Shown: one piece after another, positions 6,435 through 14,084 of the stretch
Position numbering within the stretch: position 1 is the first letter of the stretch
Layout of the letters: every line of letters starts with the position of its first letter
Origin: Paenibacillus sp. oral taxon 786 str. D14
GTDB lineage: Bacteria; Bacillota; Bacilli; Paenibacillales; Paenibacillaceae
Length of the DNA: 20,079 bases
Reading direction: 5' to 3'
NCBI RefSeq assembly: GCF_000159955.1
Contig: NZ_GG695981.1
Span: 116,463 to 136,541, forward strand
Notes under the pieces: generated by a model
Told to the model about the DNA's origin: nothing
The model's input: the letters and a program-made list of their open reading frames with translations, nothing else
The model's database searches: none
Position numbers and translations under genes: made by a program

Positions 6435-8072
6435 ATGAGGGCGTGGTTGAAGATTATCGCTTTGGCTTCTGTATTTGTGCTGATTGTGCCTGCAATTACT
6501 CCGGCACCGAAGGCGAAAGCTTCAAGCAGTTTTATTATGGGCGGGGATGTATCCATGCTCCATGAGGTGGAGCAACGGGGTGGAAAGTTCTACGATAATG
6601 GGGTAGAGAAGAATGCATTGGAGATTTTGAGCGATCATGGGATGAATGCAGTACGATTGCGGCTCTGGGTTGATCCTTACGATAGTGATGGCAATCCGTA
6701 CGGCGGCGGAACAAATGATCTGGCGACGACGATATCGCTTGCTCAGCGAGCTAAGGCTCTGGGTATGGATGTCTTGCTCAATTTCCATTTCAGCGATTTC
6801 TGGGCCGATCCGGGAAAGCAAAATAAACCGAAAGCATGGAAGAATTTAACCTACAGCCAATTACTCACGACAGTTTACGATTATACCAATAGCGTTATCA
6901 CGCAGATGAAAGCAGCGGGCGCGTTGCCGGATATGGTGCAGGTCGGCAATGAAGCTAGCAGCGGTATTCTGTGGGATGACGGTAAAGTCGGTGGGGGGAT
7001 CGATGATTTTACCCAACTTGGCGAATTGTTAACCTCGGCCATTAATGGGATTCATGCGGCTCTGGCACCGGGCGAGGATATCGAGATCGTACTGCATCTG
7101 GACCATGGAGGCGACAACAACTTGTATACCTGGTGGTTTGATAAAATCGAAGAGCAAAATGTCGATTACGACATTATCGGCTTAACCTATTATCCGTTCT
7201 GGCATGGAACGATGGGGGAACTGGCTTACAATTTGAATGCCATTAGCAACCGCTACAATAAGGATGTGATGATCGTCGAAACGGCGTATGGATTTACGTT
7301 GGATGATGGCGATGGTCTGGGCAACTCTTTTTATACGACAGAAGAAGAAGTTGGCGGTTATCCGGCATCGGTTGCGGGCCAGACGGCATATTTGCGGGAT
7401 CTGAAAGAAATTGTACAAGACGTGCCGAACAATCATGGCCGCGGTATTTTCTGGTGGGAGCCGACATGGTTGCCGGTTGAAGGGGCTCATTGGGGAAGTG
7501 AGGCCGGCAAGCTGTACAATAATGATACCGGGTTATTGTCCAATCCGTGGGACAACCAGACGTTGTTCGATTTTTCCGGCAATCTGTTATCAACGGTTTC
7601 TGTATTTACTGAAAGCACCCCGGTGAACCTTGTATCCAACCCGAGTTTTGAAGCGGATGGCTGGACAACGACGCCAACAGCTTGGAACCGCTGGGCGGCC
7701 AATACCGCATCATATCAAGCCATCAAGGTCGAGAACAATGGCGTTACCGGTAGTTACAAACTTACGCACTGGCTCGACACCGCGTATGAAGCGTCCACTT
7801 ATCAGAATATCACTGGATTGTCCAACGGCACCTATACTTTGTCAGCCTGGGTGCTTAACAGCGGAGGGCAAGATACGGTTCAGCTCTATGCAAAAAACTA
7901 TGGCGGATCAGAGCGTAATGTGGATCTTCCCGTGAGTCCGGAAAAATGGGTGAAGGTGAAAATCGAGAATATTCAAGTCACCAATGGCCGAATTGAAATC
8001 GGCGTCTATTCCAAGGCTAACGCAAACAACTGGATGAATCTTGACCACGTCAAGCTGTATAAAACGAACTGA
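6435..8072 (+). CDS. Secreted endo-beta-1,4-galactanase (GH53) with CBM61
   Basis: A 545-aa extracellular enzyme that hydrolyses beta-1,4-galactan, the side chain of pectin (arabinogalactan type I). The Sec signal peptide spans about residues 1-29 (cleavage near AKA-S). The GH53 catalytic barrel covers about 33-390, with acid/base E173 in QVGNE and nucleophile E282 in IVETAYG. A long loop DSDGNPYGGGTND near 83-95 resembles the substrate-binding loop of Bacillus galactanases. The C-terminus, about 397-545, looks like CBM61, a galactan-binding module (NLVSNPSFEADGW start). AAAAAGGAG lies 11 bases upstream. It is followed by a strong terminator and appears to be transcribed on its own from the promoter block upstream. 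It corresponds functionally to B. subtilis GanB, although that enzyme lacks the added module as far as I recall. Confidence 0.93.
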   Translation: MRAWLKIIALASVFVLIVPAITPAPKAKASSSFIMGGDVSMLHEVEQRGGKFYDNGVEKNALEILSDHGMNAVRLRLWVDPYDSDGNPYGGGTNDLATTISLAQRAKALGMDVLLNFHFSDFWADPGKQNKPKAWKNLTYSQLLTTVYDYTNSVITQMKAAGALPDMVQVGNEASSGILWDDGKVGGGIDDFTQLGELLTSAINGIHAALAPGEDIEIVLHLDHGGDNNLYTWWFDKIEEQNVDYDIIGLTYYPFWHGTMGELAYNLNAISNRYNKDVMIVETAYGFTLDDGDGLGNSFYTTEEEVGGYPASVAGQTAYLRDLKEIVQDVPNNHGRGIFWWEPTWLPVEGAHWGSEAGKLYNNDTGLLSNPWDNQTLFDFSGNLLSTVSVFTESTPVNLVSNPSFEADGWTTTPTAWNRWAANTASYQAIKVENNGVTGSYKLTHWLDTAYEASTYQNITGLSNGTYTLSAWVLNSGGQDTVQLYAKNYGGSERNVDLPVSPEKWVKVKIENIQVTNGRIEIGVYSKANANNWMNLDHVKLYKTN

Positions 8073-8086
8073 CGCCAACGGTTCGA

Positions 8087-8129
8087 AGCAGCCTCAGCAT
8101 GCCTTTGTCTTGCTGGAGCTGCTTTTTTT
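8087..8129 (+). terminator. Terminator of the secreted galactanase gene
   Basis: A 13-bp stem (AGCAGC..CAGCA with TGCTG..GCTGCT, one mismatch) is followed by seven Ts. It separates the first GH53 gene from the transporter unit, which has its own promoter block. Confidence 0.88.
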
Positions 8130-8145
8130 GCTATGGAGAGGGAGA

Positions 8146-8210
8146 ATTTTTATACAGGCAGCAAAGTTTTATTATATATAAACCAATCTGAAAGCGTTTT
8201 ATATTTAAAT
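8146..8210 (+). promoter_or_regulatory. Promoter block of the galactan transporter operon, with CRE-like site
   Basis: A second copy of the block at 6332-6398, with the same order of elements: ATTTTTATA, AAAGTTTTATT, ATATATAA, CC.ATCTG and an AAGCG core. TGAAAGCGTTTTAT at 8189-8202 is the CRE-like site (12 of 14), followed by TATATT as possible -10 box. The shared layout indicates that both units of the cassette respond to the same regulators. Confidence 0.65.
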
Positions 8211-8254
8211 TGATGGTTGATTCGTTAGCAGGTGAAGAGAAGGGGGAAATGAAC

Positions 8255-9547
8255 ATGAGAATGAGAAAAACAATGGTATTCTCGTTAATTTGTATGATCA
8301 TGCTGGCGTTTTCGGCTTGTGCACCCGACAGGACGGGTCAGCTAAACGGCAATGTGGACAATAACGGGGGGGGCAATGGAGGGGTTGCCGTACAAGAGCA
8401 GGGAAGCGGGGAGGACGAAAAACCGGATAAATTGATCATATGGTCGAATGACGATGCCAAGCATGTGACAGCGGTGGAGCAGCTTGCAGGCGAGTTTACG
8501 GCGAAGACGGGAATTCCGGTGGAAGTCGTGCCCGTCAGCGGTTCCGAGCAGGTGCAAAAGCTGGCCTTGGCCGCTCCTGCGGGGAATGGACCTGACCTGT
8601 TCTATCAGCCGCAGGATCGTTTAGGTGATATCGTCGTGCAAGGTTTGGCCGATCCAGTGGAGCTTTCGGAACAGGAGCTTGCGCAGTACAGCGAGGCGGC
8701 CCTGAATGCGGTACAGTACGAGGGACAAATCTATGGCTTCCCGATCTCGATTGAAACCTATGCGGTGTACTACAATAAGGTGCTGATCGATCAGGTGCCA
8801 GCTGCCCTGGAGGATGTTGCCAAGCTATCCGCTACGTTGACAGATCCCACCAAGGACCAGTATGCGTTTCTGATGGTACCGGATTTTTATTACGTGATTC
8901 CGTTTATTACGAATTATGGCGGATATATTTTTGGCGAGAAGGATGGCAAATATGATTCGGCTGATCTTGGTTTGAACAATGAAGGCTCGGTACAGGGCAT
9001 GACCGCCTTTGCCGACTTTATCAAGCGCACGGGTATTCCGGTAACGATGACCAGCGATGTGATGGATACGCTGTTTCTGGAGGGTAAGGCCGGTATGGTT
9101 ATCAACGGGTTATGGGCAATGAAGACCTACTCCGATAAGCTGGGAGATCAGCTCGGGACAGCATCCATTCCGACAGTGAACGGAAAGTCTGCACCTTCCT
9201 TCGTCGGGGTGAAGTCTTGGTTTATTTCCGCCTATTCCGAGCATCCGTCCTGGGCGAAGCAGCTTGCGCTTTTCCTGACCAATGCGGACAGTTCGGAAGT
9301 GTATTACGAGAACACGGGGGAAATACCGGCCCGGCCAGATGCACAACAAAATATTGGCGATCCGTTGTATAGCGGATTCGTGCAGCAGATTGAAAGCGGG
9401 ATAGCGATGCCGAACATTCCGGAGATGAGTGCTGTCTGGAACATGGACAGCGCCGTTGATTTTATCGTGCAAGGGGAGGACCCGCAGTCTGTATTAGATG
9501 AAGTTACAGAGCAGATCGCGGCCCAAATCAAGGCGACGGGTCAGTGA
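8255..9547 (+). CDS. Galacto-oligosaccharide ABC transporter, solute-binding lipoprotein
   Basis: A 430-aa family 1 extracellular solute-binding protein (MalE/GanS-like) that would capture galacto-oligosaccharides outside the cell and hand them to the two permeases downstream. The lipoprotein signal ends in AFSA-C22, followed by a Gly/Asn-rich linker and then the binding-protein fold beginning at DKLIIWSNDDAKH. Conserved pieces include GNGPDLFYQPQDR and GFPISIETYAVYYNK. The start at 8255 gives the best spacing (8 bases) from AAGGGGG; ATGs at 8249 and 8261 are alternatives, and the ATG at 8210 lies inside the promoter block. The substrate is inferred from the flanking galactanases. Confidence 0.9.
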   Translation: MRMRKTMVFSLICMIMLAFSACAPDRTGQLNGNVDNNGGGNGGVAVQEQGSGEDEKPDKLIIWSNDDAKHVTAVEQLAGEFTAKTGIPVEVVPVSGSEQVQKLALAAPAGNGPDLFYQPQDRLGDIVVQGLADPVELSEQELAQYSEAALNAVQYEGQIYGFPISIETYAVYYNKVLIDQVPAALEDVAKLSATLTDPTKDQYAFLMVPDFYYVIPFITNYGGYIFGEKDGKYDSADLGLNNEGSVQGMTAFADFIKRTGIPVTMTSDVMDTLFLEGKAGMVINGLWAMKTYSDKLGDQLGTASIPTVNGKSAPSFVGVKSWFISAYSEHPSWAKQLALFLTNADSSEVYYENTGEIPARPDAQQNIGDPLYSGFVQQIESGIAMPNIPEMSAVWNMDSAVDFIVQGEDPQSVLDEVTEQIAAQIKATGQ

Positions 9548-9574
9548 CGATATCGTACTTTGGAGGAATCATCC

Positions 9575-10897
9575 ATGAGAGAGCAAAATGCTGTACCATT
9601 AGGCCGTCCAACACCAGGGATGCATCAGAAGCACAGGCCCTGGCTGGCGATGGTGTTGTCCATTCTGTTTGCTGGCCTAGGGCAGCTGTACAATCGCAGC
9701 TATATCAAAGGAATCATACTTTTCCTGATTGAACTCGCATTTATTATTACCTTCTCTGATTTTATTGGATTGGGTCTCTGGGGGATCGTCACGTTGGGGA
9801 CGATCCCGAAGGTGGACCATTCGATCTTTCTGCTGGTGTATGGACTGCTGTCGCTCCTCATGCTCGGGATTGCTGCGGTGATTTATGTTCTTAACGTCAG
9901 GGACGCCAAAAGGCAGGCAGAACAAATCGCCAGAGGCTGGCAGCGCCCGAAGCTGCGGGAAATGATGAAGCAAGCGTACATGAACAGCATTCCTTATATT
10001 TTGTCCGTACCCGGATTTATTCTATTGATTTTTGTCGTTGTTTTTCCGCTGTTGTTTGCAATTTCACTGGCGTTCACCAACTATGATCTGTACCATTCTC
10101 CGCCGCGAAATTTGGTCGATTGGGTAGGGTTAGACAATTTTATCAATCTCGTAATGGTGCCGATATGGAACCAGTCATTTCTTAAGGTGCTGTCCTGGAC
10201 CTTGGTCTGGACGATTGTTTCAACAACGCTGCAGATTGGCCTGGGATTATTCTTGGCGGTGCTGGTAAACGACAAGCGCATTCGCTTCAAGCGTTTGATC
10301 CGCACGATTCTCATTTTACCGTGGGCCATTCCCAACTTTGTGACGATCATGATTTTTTCCGCGTTGTTCAACGATCAATTCGGTGCGATCAATCGTACGA
10401 TCTTAGCCCGGTTCAATATCGCTCCAGTCGCGTGGTTGAGCGATCCGTTGTTTACGAAGATTGCCCTGATCAGTATTCAGGTGTGGCTAGGTTTTCCGTT
10501 TTTGTTTGCGTTATTTACGGGTGTGCTGCAGAGTATCTCCCATGATGCCTACGAGGCTGCCGATGTGGACGGCGGTACGCGCTGGCAGAAGTTCCGTTAT
10601 ATTACTTTGCCGCATGTGCTGTTTGCCACGGCGCCCTTATTAATCATTCAGTACACGTCCAACTTTAACAATTTCAATATCATTTATTTGTTTAATGGCG
10701 GGGGACCTGCGGTTCGCGGGCAGACGGCCGGCGGTACGGATATCTTGATTTCCTGGGTGTATAAGCTCACTTTTACGACGAACAACTACAACATGGCGGC
10801 AGCCATCTCCCTGATTATCGGGGCAATTGTAATTGTTTTCGCCTTCTTTCAATTTAGACGAACCAAATCGTTTAAAGAGGAGCGTGATCATTCATGA
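9575..10897 (+). CDS. Galacto-oligosaccharide ABC transporter permease, MalF/GanP type
   Basis: A 440-aa membrane subunit of a carbohydrate ABC importer. The N-terminal extension of about 140 aa holds three hydrophobic segments and a GLGQLYN turn, then comes the six-helix BPD_transp_1 core. The EAA loop that contacts the ATPase is EAADVDGGTRWQKFRYITLP. The real start is the ATG at 9575, with GGAGGAA 7 bases before it; the frame opens at a TTG within that site. It lies 27 bases after the binding protein and overlaps the next permease by 4 bases. No ATPase gene is present, as is usual for Bacillales sugar importers of this class that share an MsmX-type ATPase encoded elsewhere. Confidence 0.92.
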   Translation: MREQNAVPLGRPTPGMHQKHRPWLAMVLSILFAGLGQLYNRSYIKGIILFLIELAFIITFSDFIGLGLWGIVTLGTIPKVDHSIFLLVYGLLSLLMLGIAAVIYVLNVRDAKRQAEQIARGWQRPKLREMMKQAYMNSIPYILSVPGFILLIFVVVFPLLFAISLAFTNYDLYHSPPRNLVDWVGLDNFINLVMVPIWNQSFLKVLSWTLVWTIVSTTLQIGLGLFLAVLVNDKRIRFKRLIRTILILPWAIPNFVTIMIFSALFNDQFGAINRTILARFNIAPVAWLSDPLFTKIALISIQVWLGFPFLFALFTGVLQSISHDAYEAADVDGGTRWQKFRYITLPHVLFATAPLLIIQYTSNFNNFNIIYLFNGGGPAVRGQTAGGTDILISWVYKLTFTTNNYNMAAAISLIIGAIVIVFAFFQFRRTKSFKEERDHS

Positions 10898-11736
10898 GCA
10901 GGCGCATGAAATCCCGGTTGGAAGTAACAGCGATCTATCTGGTCATCGGGTTGATGACGATCGTGATCTGCTATCCGCTTGCGTGGGCCATCGGCCTGTC
11001 CTTTAACGAAGGCACCAGCTTGTATTCGTCTAGCATTATCCCCAAGGAGCCGACGCTGGAGCATTACCGCTGGTTGTTCACCAGTCCGGAGAGCAATTAT
11101 CTTATCTGGTACAAAAATACACTCTATGTTTCAACAATTAGCAGCCTATTGTCCATCCTGTTTACATCAATGACAGCGTATGCCTTGTCGAGATTCGAGT
11201 TTGTCGGCAGAAAAAGCGGTATGTACGTGTTCCTGCTGCTGCAGATGTTTCCGGTTATGATGGCGATGGTTGCGCTCTATATCTTTTTAAATTTGATCGG
11301 GTTGTTAGACACCTTGATTGGGCTGATTATGATCTATGTCGGCGGCCAGATTCCTTTTAATGCGTGGTTGGTGAAAGGATATTTAGACACGATTTCCCGG
11401 GAGTTGGACGATGCGGCGAAGATCGACGGGGCTGGGCCGATCCGTGTGTTCATCAAGATTTTGCTGCCCTTAATTACACCGATTTTAGCGATTGTGGCGT
11501 TGACTAACTTTATGCTGCCGATTTTCGATTTTATTTTGCCATCGATCATTCTGCATGATAAGAGCAAATATACGTTGGCGGTCGGCTTGTACCATTTTGT
11601 CACCGAAAAATATTCCAGCAATTTCACGGTCTTTACAGCTGGAGCGATATTAATCGCCGTTCCAATTGCCGGGATTTACTTGTTTTTGCAAAAGTATTTT
11701 ATATCAGGACTCGCTGCCGGCGGAACGAAAGGTTAA
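10894..11736 (+). CDS. Galacto-oligosaccharide ABC transporter permease, MalG/GanQ type
   Basis: A 280-aa second membrane subunit, with six hydrophobic segments and the EAA loop DDAAKIDGAGPIRVFIKILLP. The ATG overlaps the stop of the preceding permease (ATGA), with GAGGAG upstream, indicating translational coupling. Length and motif placement are normal for the MalG group. It pairs with the MalF-type subunit to form the channel. Confidence 0.93.
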   Translation: MSRRMKSRLEVTAIYLVIGLMTIVICYPLAWAIGLSFNEGTSLYSSSIIPKEPTLEHYRWLFTSPESNYLIWYKNTLYVSTISSLLSILFTSMTAYALSRFEFVGRKSGMYVFLLLQMFPVMMAMVALYIFLNLIGLLDTLIGLIMIYVGGQIPFNAWLVKGYLDTISRELDDAAKIDGAGPIRVFIKILLPLITPILAIVALTNFMLPIFDFILPSIILHDKSKYTLAVGLYHFVTEKYSSNFTVFTAGAILIAVPIAGIYLFLQKYFISGLAAGGTKG

Positions 11737-11763
11737 CGGCAAAGAGATAAGGAGTGGATGAAA

Positions 11764-12813
11764 ATGAGTATAGAATTTATTAAGGGTGCGGACATTTCTT
11801 TTGTCGATGAAATTGAAAGTGAGGGCGGCGCGTTTTATGAACATGGCCGAAAGCGCGATGTGTTGGATATTTTAAAGGACAGCGGAGTGAACTCCGCCCG
11901 CTTGCGCCTGTGGAACAATCCGGAGTTCGATTACTGCAATCCGCGAAAAACGATCAAGATGGCGAAGCGAATCAAGGAGAAAGGGCTGCATTTTTTGCTG
12001 GACTTCCATTATTCCGATTATTGGGCAGATCCCTCCAAGCAATATATGCCGAAGTCTTGGGTCGGCTTGAGCTTTCCGGAGCTTGTGAAGCAGGTGGAGG
12101 AGTTTACGGCTTCCTTCTTAAAAGAGTTAGAGGCTGAAGGGGCATTGCCGGATATGGTGCAGGTGGGAAATGAAATTACCAACGGCATGATCTGGGATGC
12201 GGGACGTGTCGATGGCGAGTACAATACGCCGCAGCAATGGGAGAAGCTGGCCGCGCTGATTGCTGCTGGCGTTCGCGGCGTCCGGACCGTTCCCAAGAAG
12301 GGGCAGCCGATCCCTGTTATGATCCATATCGACCGCGGCGGTGATAATGCGGGCAGCCGTTTCTTTTTTGACAAGCTAGCGGAGTTCAACATGGATTATG
12401 ATATTATCGGTCTCTCTTATTATTCGTGGTGGCATGGCACCCTGGAGGAATTTACGAACAATCTGCATAATTTGGCAGGACGTTACCGGAAGCCGATTGT
12501 CGCGGCAGAAGTGGCTTATCCATGGACGATGACGCCGCCGGACGAGCAGCCGCTGATTTTTAATAAGGAAGAGTGGGTGCATCCCGGTTTTCCGCCGACG
12601 GTAGAAGGGCAAAAGAAGTGGCTGGAGGAACTGATCCGACGCATTAAACAGGTGCCTGATGGGCTTGGTTTGGGGCTTTATTATTGGGAACCTTGCTGGA
12701 TTCCGTCCAAGCCAACCTGGTCAGTCGGGCATGAAAACAACTGGTCCAATTTGACCCTGTTTGACTATAGCGGCAACAAGCTGAGTTCTCTGGATGCATT
12801 TTTGGAAGAGTGA
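11764..12813 (+). CDS. Cytoplasmic GH53 beta-1,4-galactanase
   Basis: A 349-aa GH53 enzyme with no signal peptide, membrane segment or binding module: the frame enters the catalytic barrel at once (EFIKGADISFVDEIE). The acid/base E137 (QVGNE) and nucleophile E249 (VAAEVAYPW) are kept, as are R/WE landmarks such as LYYWEP. Compared with the secreted enzyme, the loop after LRLW is much shorter (NNPEFDYCNP against VDPYDSDGNPYGGG), which may suit short oligosaccharides. The start at 11764 gives a 9-base spacing from AAGGAG; the ATG at 11758 is too close. It lies 27 bases after the permease gene, so it is part of the operon. It probably trims imported galacto-oligosaccharides in the cytoplasm, a place where B. 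subtilis uses the GH42 enzyme GanA. Confidence 0.9.
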   Translation: MSIEFIKGADISFVDEIESEGGAFYEHGRKRDVLDILKDSGVNSARLRLWNNPEFDYCNPRKTIKMAKRIKEKGLHFLLDFHYSDYWADPSKQYMPKSWVGLSFPELVKQVEEFTASFLKELEAEGALPDMVQVGNEITNGMIWDAGRVDGEYNTPQQWEKLAALIAAGVRGVRTVPKKGQPIPVMIHIDRGGDNAGSRFFFDKLAEFNMDYDIIGLSYYSWWHGTLEEFTNNLHNLAGRYRKPIVAAEVAYPWTMTPPDEQPLIFNKEEWVHPGFPPTVEGQKKWLEELIRRIKQVPDGLGLGLYYWEPCWIPSKPTWSVGHENNWSNLTLFDYSGNKLSSLDAFLEE

Positions 12814-12820
12814 CTCAAAA

Positions 12821-13747
12821 ATGATATTGAAAGGAAAGCAAGCCATCCTACATAATAAAGGTAACAAAGCAGGGGTGGTGAAGCTTTTGGACTGGAGAGA
12901 TGAGAACATTCGTTATGTGTTTTCTTCGATCGAGCGTTCGCTTCCTTTATTTTTGGAGTCGATCGGTTATAGCGCATGGGAGCGTGTTTTTCAACGCCCT
13001 GAAGGTTATCCTTATTATCACTGGCTTCACACATTGGAGGGCGAGGGTCGCTTTGAATTGCTCGGTGAGGCGGTTTCGCTCACCAAAGGAAAGGGTGTAT
13101 TATTGAAACCGTTTACCCCGCATAGCTATTATCCGGTGTCGGATCGTTGGTCGACCATCTATATTACATTTGGCGGAGATTCCGCGGCGTCGATCATGGA
13201 GTCCTTGAACATGAATACCTCGACCTTTTACGAGGAGGGGGAGGAGCAGTCCTTTGGCGCGTTGTTCAACGACTTGTTCCGGCGTATCGATCAGGCGGAA
13301 TCCCATAGCGAGATTGAGGTATCTACAGATCTTTATTATTTCTTGATGCAGTTGCGCAAATTCGGTATGCTGAATAACCGCCCGTCGTTGTCACAATACT
13401 ACAACAAGCTGCAACCTATCGTCCATTGGATGGAACAGCATTTAGCTGATAACATCGGCTTGCAGGAGATTGCAGAACATGCCCATATTGGCATGAACGC
13501 GCTGCATGAGCTGTTTCAGCAGGCTTTTGATATGAGCCCCTACTCATATCTTATTCAGTTGCGTCTGCGTGAAGCGAAGAAGATCATGCTGCAGCATCCT
13601 AATCGTGCCCTTCGCGAGGTGGCCGAGCAAACGGGCTTCAATGATGTCAGCCACTTCGTGGCAACCTTCCGTAAGAAGGAAGGGATCACACCGGGCAAAT
13701 ACCGCGAGTTGCATCTGAATGCAGATTGGGCTAGCGCAGGAGAGTAG
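12821..13747 (+). CDS. AraC-family transcriptional regulator of the galactan cassette
   Basis: A 308-aa regulator. The N-terminal half is a cupin-like sugar-sensing domain (HTLEGEGRFELLG, then the metal/ligand-type segment GVLLKPFTPHSYYP). The C-terminal 100 residues are two helix-turn-helix units, with AEHAHIGMNALHELFQQAFDMSPYSYLIQLRL and the family signature near FNDVSHFVATFRKKEGITPGKYR. The start is uncertain. The ATG at 12821 has only GGAAGAG about 10 bases upstream, whereas an in-frame TTG at 12887 has GGTGGTGA 5 bases upstream and would give a 286-aa protein starting at DWRDENIRY. It is the last gene of the cassette, 7 bases after GH53, and likely activates the two repeated promoter blocks. 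Confidence 0.85.
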   Translation: MILKGKQAILHNKGNKAGVVKLLDWRDENIRYVFSSIERSLPLFLESIGYSAWERVFQRPEGYPYYHWLHTLEGEGRFELLGEAVSLTKGKGVLLKPFTPHSYYPVSDRWSTIYITFGGDSAASIMESLNMNTSTFYEEGEEQSFGALFNDLFRRIDQAESHSEIEVSTDLYYFLMQLRKFGMLNNRPSLSQYYNKLQPIVHWMEQHLADNIGLQEIAEHAHIGMNALHELFQQAFDMSPYSYLIQLRLREAKKIMLQHPNRALREVAEQTGFNDVSHFVATFRKKEGITPGKYRELHLNADWASAGE

Positions 13748-13871
13748 GTTAAAGATGCATAGAGTACCGAGCAATTTTAGATCAGAGTCAAAAATGAAAA
13801 AGAGAGCGAGTCCAGGTTGACTGGCCCCTTTGTCAAGGACACTTTGAAAAAAGAGTCAAGCTGCAGACAGA

Positions 13872-13907
13872 AGATGATTCCTGTATTACACAGGGGTCAT
13901 CTTTTTT
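13872..13907 (+). terminator. Hairpin terminator inside IS3 mini-element, copy 2
   Basis: The same hairpin and T run as in copy 1, 125 bases after the AraC-gene stop codon. No other clear terminator follows the cassette, so this transposon-derived hairpin may end the galactan operon transcript. Confidence 0.7.
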
Positions 13908-13969
13908 CGTTCCCATTGATATCTGTAATTGTTGTAGTAATGGATGTAACGGTTAATTTCAATTGATAG
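13886..13969 (-). pseudogene. IS3 transposase C-terminal stub
   Basis: Minus-strand reading gives LSIEINRYIHYYNNYRYQWE then RKKMTPV and a TAA stop. It is the last part of OrfB only, with no start codon. It carries the same TAA in place of the expected Gln codon as copy 1. Confidence 0.78.
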
Positions 13970-14060
13970 TCCTCCGTCCTGGATGTTAGTACAAGTATAC
14001 AGAAAAATCCCCACAGCCTAAACCCTTTTTTCAAAGTGTCTAGTCTATGGGGACCAGTTT

Positions 14061-14081
14061 AGATGGCATCTCTGTCCTTTT
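14061..14081 (+). other. Right arm of a split terminator hairpin (pairs with 6015-6035)
   Basis: Twenty-one bases ending in four Ts (a fifth at 14082), lying just beyond the manA stop codon on the manA side. They are fully complementary in plus-strand RNA to 6015-6035. In the presumed ancestral order dinB > < manA this would be the 3' arm of a shared terminator. Confidence 0.6.
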
Positions 14082-14084
14082 TAA

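Larger units (their letters stand above)
13820..13970 (+). repeat. 151-bp direct repeat, copy 2
   Basis: Matches 6047-6197 at 150 of 151 positions. Copy 2 has CGT (Arg) in the transposase tail where copy 1 has TGT (Cys); Arg is the usual residue, so copy 2 is nearer the ancestral sequence at that site. Confidence 0.95.
13820..14058 (-). mobile_element. Internally deleted IS3-family mini-element, copy 2
   Basis: A 239-bp element with both ends. The terminal repeats pair ACTGGCCCCT (13820) with AGGGGACCAGT-like ACTGGTCCCC (14049-14058, 8 of 10) and GACACTTTGAAAAAAG (13838-13853) with its exact complement at 14025-14040. Between them, read on the minus strand, the leader ends in GGACGGAGG, the expected ribosome binding site of orfA, and jumps directly at about 13970/13971 into the last 28 codons of orfB. 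Nearly the whole transposase is deleted. No clear target duplication is seen. It occupies most of the 337-base gap between the AraC gene and manA. Confidence 0.85.

Noticed and set aside
8210..8254. ATG at 8210 as start of the binding lipoprotein
   Set aside because: It lies inside the conserved promoter block and would place charged residues before the lipoprotein signal.
6047..13970. Intact composite transposon carrying the galactan genes
   Set aside because: Neither flanking remnant encodes a working transposase, copy 1 lacks one terminal repeat and no target duplication is seen, so active composite transposition is not supported.
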